Below are positions 60,213-64,000 of a stretch of 64,000 nt of DNA, piece by piece (position 1 is the first letter of the stretch; each line of letters begins with the position of its first letter). The DNA lies in assembly GCF_014202335.1 (NCBI RefSeq), contig NZ_JACHGP010000023.1, forward strand, positions 1 through 64,000, in the 5' to 3' direction. The stretch is from Mycobacterium sp. AZCC_0083 (GTDB taxonomy: Bacteria > Actinomycetota > Actinomycetes > Mycobacteriales > Mycobacteriaceae). The notes under the pieces are model-generated. The model saw only the letters and a list, made by a program, of their open reading frames with translations. It made no database searches and had not been told where the DNA came from. The position numbers and the translations under genes were made by a program.

Positions 60213-61711
60213 GAGAGTTTGCTCCTTGTGTATTGCCGCACGGCCTCTTTGAGTACTTTTCCGTTGGACGTCAGCGGAAGCGCGTCGACGAAGAGGACGT
60301 GCCGTGGGCGCTTGAACGCGGCGATCCGCGCACGAACGTGGGTGGCCAACGCCTCCGCCGACGGGCGTTCGCCGGCGCGGGCGACGACGACCGCGCAGAT
60401 CGCTTCGCCCCAGTACTCGTCGGGCACACCAACCACCGCGACCTGCTCGACGTCCGGATAGCTCGACAGCACGTCCTCGACCTCGCGTGACGATACGTTC
60501 TCGCCGCCGGTGATGATGACGTCCTTGAGGCGGTCGAGCACCACCAACCGCCCGTCGTCGATGCGGCCGACGTCGCCGGTGTGAAACCAGCCGTCGACCG
60601 TCGCCGGTGTGTGGTCGGGCCAGTAGCCTGCGGCGACTTGTGCGCCGCGGACCAGGATTTCACCGACACCGTCCTTCTCGGCGGCGATCCGGATCTGCAC
60701 CTCGACGTGCGGCCTCCCCGCACTGGCCAGGATCGCCGCGTCACCGTCCGCCCCTGCGCGGTGGTCGGCGGCGCCGAGAAACGTGATGTTGCCCCCGGTT
60801 TCGGTCATGCCGTAGCCCTGATGGAAGTCGACGTCGAGTCGCGCGAGGGCGCGGCGGAGCAGGTCGGCCGGGATCGCGGCGGAGCCGTAGGCGATGTCGC
60901 GCAGCGTCGGCAGCTCGATGCCGGTGTCCTCGAGATGAGCAAGCAGACCGTGCAGCATGGTCGGCGCCAGCGAGCACGACGTCACGCCAAAGGCGTTGAC
61001 CGCCTCCGCGAAGGCATCGGGGCGGAACGCCACGACGGGCAGCACCGTGGACTGGGCGGCGTGGTGCACCAGCATGTTGTAGCCCGCGACGTGGCACATC
61101 GGAAACGGCAGCAGGTACACGCCGCCGGATCGCACCGACCGTCCGGCGACGGTGCCTCGCACCGCGGTGGTGATGGACCGGTGGGTGTGCAGCACACCCT
61201 TCGCCGGCCCGGTCGATCCGCTGGTGAACAGCAGCCAGGCGGGGTCGTCGGGTGCGATCACTTCGGTGGGTCCGGTCGTCTCGTGTTCCGCGCGTTGCCA
61301 TTCCGCATCGTCGAATGTCACGACGTGCTCGACGGACGGGAGATGTTCGGCGATCTCCGGCAGCACGTCGAGGTAGCGCGCGTCGCCGACGAGGATGGCG
61401 GGTTCGGCCAACGCGAGTTGGGCGATCTGCTCGGCGGGGCTGAGGCGCTGATTGATCAGCACCAGGATGCGGCCGCTGCGGGGAACGCCGTAGTACAGCC
61501 GGGCGTACGCGGCGCCGTTGTCCGCGATGACCGCGACGCGGTCGCCGCGACGGGTGCGCTGCGCCGTCCAACTCGCGACGGAGCGCACCTGCCGGTCGAA
61601 CAAAGCGAAGGTGACAGACGAGCCGTCGGCGCAGATGATGGCCTGCCGGTCGGGCACCGCGGCCGCTGCCGACGACACCAGCTCGTGGATGAGGTCGATG
61701 CGGTCGTTCAT
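60209..61711 (-). CDS. AMP-dependent acyl-CoA synthetase/ligase
   Basis: A 500-residue adenylate-forming enzyme (ANL superfamily) activating a carboxylic acid to its acyl-CoA. Motifs: LLFTSGSTGPAKGVLHTHRS (P-loop), YGMTETGGN, GWFHTGDVGRIDDG, RLKDVIITGGENVSSREVE (hinge) and PLTSNGKVLKEAVR (catalytic Lys). The substrate is unknown; the size suits medium- or long-chain or aromatic acids. It is the first gene of a three-gene minus-strand operon with the hydrolase and DUF2237. Confidence 0.9.
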   Translation of the reverse strand: MNDRIDLIHELVSSAAAAVPDRQAIICADGSSVTFALFDRQVRSVASWTAQRTRRGDRVAVIADNGAAYARLYYGVPRSGRILVLINQRLSPAEQIAQLALAEPAILVGDARYLDVLPEIAEHLPSVEHVVTFDDAEWQRAEHETTGPTEVIAPDDPAWLLFTSGSTGPAKGVLHTHRSITTAVRGTVAGRSVRSGGVYLLPFPMCHVAGYNMLVHHAAQSTVLPVVAFRPDAFAEAVNAFGVTSCSLAPTMLHGLLAHLEDTGIELPTLRDIAYGSAAIPADLLRRALARLDVDFHQGYGMTETGGNITFLGAADHRAGADGDAAILASAGRPHVEVQIRIAAEKDGVGEILVRGAQVAAGYWPDHTPATVDGWFHTGDVGRIDDGRLVVLDRLKDVIITGGENVSSREVEDVLSSYPDVEQVAVVGVPDEYWGEAICAVVVARAGERPSAEALATHVRARIAAFKRPRHVLFVDALPLTSNGKVLKEAVRQYTRSKLS

Positions 61712-61797
61712 CGCCCTCAGCTTGTCATGGCGTCATCGAGATGGCAGTGGCGGCGTAGACGTGCGAGTGGGCCGCGCCCTGAGCGCTATGTGAACGC

Positions 61798-62094
61798 TCA
61801 GCGCGGTCGGCAGTTCGGCTTCAGTTCGGAGAAGTGGACGGCGGGCATACCGTCGATGGTCACGAAGTCGGTTCCCACGCCCCACGTCGTCCATGTCATG
61901 TCCTGCAATACGCCGGTGCCGTCGCAGTTGTAGTCGAACCGCGTCGGTCGTTGTGGTGGGGGCAGAGCCAGATCGAAGCACTTGCCGATGGCGTAGAAGG
62001 CGGTGTCGGGTTGTGGTTCCGCCGCAGCGACGGGTGACGTCCACATCATTGCGATCGCGGCGACGGCAAACGGCAACGCCAGTGCGCGGACCAC
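61798..62094 (-). CDS. small secreted hypothetical protein
   Basis: A 98-residue protein with a clear signal peptide (LALPFAVAAIAMMWTSPVAA, cut near AAA-EP). The mature domain of about 70 residues has three Cys, including IGKCFDLALPPPQ and DYNCDGTGVLQDM, and ends in SELKPNCRPR. This resembles mycobacterial secreted proteins of unknown function. It may form a disulfide-linked fold. No operon partner. Confidence 0.7.
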   Translation of the reverse strand: MVRALALPFAVAAIAMMWTSPVAAAEPQPDTAFYAIGKCFDLALPPPQRPTRFDYNCDGTGVLQDMTWTTWGVGTDFVTIDGMPAVHFSELKPNCRPR

Positions 62095-62194
62095 TCGTCC
62101 CCCCTTCTTCGCCGTCGCTGGACCACGGGGATGCTAACAGCACGCCGCGAAACCTGGCAGATTGTGACGTCGATACCCGGGAGGAGACGTAGGT

Positions 62195-62659
62195 GTGAAC
62201 GAACGCAATTCGCGTGTTGCGCGCGCGCTGTCGGATGCAGGCGTGGAACCAGCCATCCGAATTCTCGACGCGGATGCCAAGACCGCGGTCGCCGCGGCCG
62301 CGCAGCTCGGCTGCGAGGTCGGAGCCATCGCCAACAGCCTGGTGTTCGACTGCGACGGCGCGCCCCTGCTGGTCATGGCCAGTGGCGCGGAGCGGGTAGA
62401 CACCGATCTGCTTGCCCGCACGTTGAGTGCGGACGTGATCGGCAAGGCCAGCCCGCGGATGGTCCGCGATGCGACCGACCAGGTGATCGGCGGCGTCGCA
62501 CCGGTGGGCCATCCCAGTCGGCTGCGCACCGTCGTCGACGAGTCACTGGCCCGGTACGACGTGATCTGGACTGCGGCCGGTACCGCCGACTCGGTGATGC
62601 CGCTGACCTACGACCAGCTGCTGGCCGTCACCGAAGGCGTTGCGGTCCAGGTTCGTTGA
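62195..62659 (+). CDS. YbaK/EbsC-family aminoacyl-tRNA deacylase
   Basis: A 154-residue YbaK/ProX-domain protein: GCEVGAIANSLVFDCDGAPL, VIGKASPRMVRDATDQVIGG, VAPVGHP and VIWTAAGTADSVMPLTYDQL. Such proteins hydrolyse mischarged tRNA, for example Cys-tRNA(Pro). GTG start at 62195 with GGAGGAG upstream. It ends 2 bp before the convergent TetR gene. Confidence 0.87.
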   Translation: MNERNSRVARALSDAGVEPAIRILDADAKTAVAAAAQLGCEVGAIANSLVFDCDGAPLLVMASGAERVDTDLLARTLSADVIGKASPRMVRDATDQVIGGVAPVGHPSRLRTVVDESLARYDVIWTAAGTADSVMPLTYDQLLAVTEGVAVQVR

Positions 62660-62660
62660 G

Positions 62661-63245
62661 TCACTCCGCAGGTAGGATCAGAGACAGCATGGTGTCCAGC
62701 CGATTCGCCATGGTGCGATAACCGACGGACCGCGACTGCACCTGCATCAGCGCTCCCCAGAACACCGTCTCGAGCGTGGCGAGCACCTCCGGCCATGCAC
62801 CGGTGCCCAACGCTGCGCCAAGCCTGCGGCGTACCTCTGCGCCGATCCGGCCGCGGACGTCGTCGACGGCGGGATCGTCGTGGCGCAACAGCGCCTGCGT
62901 GCACGCTGCCGCGAGGCGGGGTTCGTCGGCGACGATCAGCGTGATGGCCCGCAACTGAACGCTCACCCGCGACTGCAGGCTCGCCGTGGGATCGACCACC
63001 AGCGGCAGCTCGGTCACGCGGTTGAGGTAGAGCTCGGCGAACATGGCGTCGAGTGACGAGAAGTGCGCGCGAAGCGCGGCGGGAGGGATCCTGACTCGCG
63101 CGGCGAGTGTCGGCAGGGAGACGTCCGACCGCTCGGACCCGTCGAGCATGGCCGCGGCAGCACCGAAGACGCGCCGGTGGGTGTGTGTCATGCGCGCGTG
63201 CGGGTCTCGCAGACGAATGACGTCCGCCACCGTTGAGCTGGACAT
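62661..63245 (-). CDS. TetR-family repressor next to fprB
   Basis: A 194-residue TetR protein: THRRVFGAAAAMLDGSERSD, LPTLAARVRIPPAALRAHFS for the DNA-binding helices, then a C-terminal domain of helical type with VFWGALMQVQSRSVGYRTM. It is divergent from the ferredoxin reductase gene. A perfect palindrome overlaps its own start codon and a related site precedes fprB, so it probably represses both. Confidence 0.85.
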   Translation of the reverse strand: MSSSTVADVIRLRDPHARMTHTHRRVFGAAAAMLDGSERSDVSLPTLAARVRIPPAALRAHFSSLDAMFAELYLNRVTELPLVVDPTASLQSRVSVQLRAITLIVADEPRLAAACTQALLRHDDPAVDDVRGRIGAEVRRRLGAALGTGAWPEVLATLETVFWGALMQVQSRSVGYRTMANRLDTMLSLILPAE

Positions 63246-63253
63246 GTGTCCAG
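63238..63253. promoter_or_regulatory. palindrome CTGGACA-TG-TGTCCAG over the TetR start codon
   Basis: Perfect 7-nt arms (63238-63244, 63247-63253) with a 2-nt centre, covering the ATG of the TetR gene. Strong candidate for autoregulation. Confidence 0.7.
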
Positions 63254-63380
63254 TTTATCCGACGGGTTCGTGGTTCGCAATCGACGAGGTTAAATTCCGT
63301 GGAACAGCTAATTTTTGGAACCACCAGGTGGTCGCCCACCCGCGCTGGCGGTATGTCGTAAGTCACGACACATGACCAAA

Positions 63381-63402
63381 TCAGACACCTGTCCAGTAGA
63401 GT
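63381..63402 (+). promoter_or_regulatory. fprB promoter with related operator
   Basis: GACA-CC-TGTCCAG (63384-63396) carries the same half-site as the palindrome at 63238-63253. It directly precedes the -10-like TAGAGT at 63397-63402, about 28 bp before the GTG at 63430. Confidence 0.55.
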
Positions 63403-63429
63403 GTGGCGCCAACGCCGGAAGGGGAAACC

Positions 63430-64000
63430 GTGGCATACGTGATCACGCAGAATTGCTGCAAGGACGCCAGCTGTGTGCCGGTGTGCCCCGTCGACTGCAT
63501 CCGGCCCATTGACGACTCGTCAACGGCCCCGATGTCAACTGCGACGATGCTCTACATCGACCCGGAGTCGTGCATCGACTGCGGTGCGTGCCTCGACGAG
63601 TGCCCGGTCGACGCGATCCACTACGACGAGGATCTGCCGTCGCACCTCGAGCGGTTCAAGGAGATGAACGCCGCCTACTTCGAGCGCCACCCGCTCGAAC
63701 CCGACGAGACCCCGGCGCGTCGGTCGCGTCCTGCGGTGACGCCGGGTGCGCTGCGGGTCGCCATCGTCGGGGCTGGTCCCGCCGCCTGTTACGCCGCGGC
63801 CGAGCTGATCGACGTCGACGGTGTGGAGGTCGAGCTCTTCGAGCGGCTGCCGACACCGTTCGGGCTGATCCGTGCTGGTGTGGCGCCCGATCATCTGCAC
63901 ACCAAGGCGGTGACCAACGTCTTCGAGCACGTGTTCACGAGCAAGCGGTTCGGGTGTCACCTCAACGTCGAGGTGGGCAGGGACGTCACCCACGACGAAT
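63430..64000 (+). CDS. fprB: ferredoxin/ferredoxin-NADP+ reductase fusion, 5' part
   Basis: The gene runs off the window end. The N-terminal domain is a 7Fe/two-cluster ferredoxin: CCKDASCVPVCPVDCI, then CIDCGACLDECPVDAI (C-x2-C-x2-C-x3-CP repeats). It is followed from about residue 107 by an adrenodoxin-reductase-like flavin domain (RVAIVGAGPAACYAAAELID, FERLPTPFGLIRAGVAPDH). This matches mycobacterial FprB, which uses NADPH to reduce ferredoxins and P450 partners. GTG start preceded by GGAAGGGG. The 3' end is missing. Confidence 0.9.
   Translation, partial: MAYVITQNCCKDASCVPVCPVDCIRPIDDSSTAPMSTATMLYIDPESCIDCGACLDECPVDAIHYDEDLPSHLERFKEMNAAYFERHPLEPDETPARRSRPAVTPGALRVAIVGAGPAACYAAAELIDVDGVEVELFERLPTPFGLIRAGVAPDHLHTKAVTNVFEHVFTSKRFGCHLNVEVGRDVTHDE

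Noticed and set aside
1..64000. tRNA or rRNA genes
   Set aside because: I found no recognisable tRNA or rRNA signature by eye; a dedicated tRNA search would be needed to exclude one.

Overview
The window reads as chromosomal DNA of a fast-growing mycobacterium (Mycolicibacterium type). The GC content is high and GTG/TTG starts are common. Genes overlap by 4 nt in tightly packed operons. It carries a complete MimABCD-type soluble diiron monooxygenase operon with its own chaperonin and Fis-type activator, and ends in an FprB-type ferredoxin/ferredoxin-NADP reductase.

Region 1, about 1-17,100, is a decayed accessory region. A few intact genes (a CocE-like lipoprotein esterase, a SnoaL-like protein, an SDR, an alpha/beta hydrolase, a FolC-like Mur ligase) sit among frameshifted or truncated remnants. 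The remnants are an IS110-type transposase tail, a MarR regulator, two MmyB-like XRE regulator fragments, a P450 tail, a methyltransferase head, a GMC oxidoreductase head fused to an antisense tyrosine-recombinase fragment, a sigma-factor-like gene, a TPR fragment, a Ser/Thr kinase C-lobe and an IS256-family transposase with two frameshifts. AT-rich repeats and palindromes lie at 16.1-16.45 kb.

Region 2, about 17,100-30,600, is a C2-acid locus: formyl-CoA:oxalate CoA-transferase (frc), two paralogous OFA-family oxalate/formate antiporters each next to a paralogous FCD-type GntR regulator, FdhD and a beta-carbonic anhydrase-like protein. It is followed by the glyoxylate-to-glycerate operon hyi-glxR-gcl-glycerate kinase with a divergent IclR gene. 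A TGCATAC/GTATGCA-like element recurs in the promoters of this locus. No oxalyl-CoA decarboxylase or reductase is present in the window.

Region 3, about 30,600-45,000, holds an apparently undescribed catabolic cluster: TetR-Rieske oxygenase-ureohydrolase; creatininase-SDR-SDR; metallophosphoesterase-APC permease-nucleotidyltransferase-fold protein-aldo/keto reductase; D-2-hydroxyacid dehydrogenase; and a class II aldolase preceded by an 18-codon leader ORF. Two divergent promoters about 5.5 kb apart share the operator TCGATA-N3-TATCGA, which argues for one regulon. Catabolism of a guanidino or cyclic-amide compound is a hypothesis only. A TetR-DUF-phosphotransferase set with a clear palindromic operator lies just upstream.

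Region 4, about 45,000-56,900, is the mim operon: mimR (divergent), mimA, mimB, mimC, mimD, amidohydrolase, MIP18/DUF59 protein, zinc alcohol dehydrogenase, mimG (GroEL), a PEBP protein and an ABM-domain protein. Region 5, about 57,000-64,000, is ordinary chromosome: a secreted Gly-rich protein, gamma-glutamyltransferase, DUF2237, hydrolase-AMP ligase, a secreted small protein, YbaK, and a TetR divergent from fprB with matching operators.
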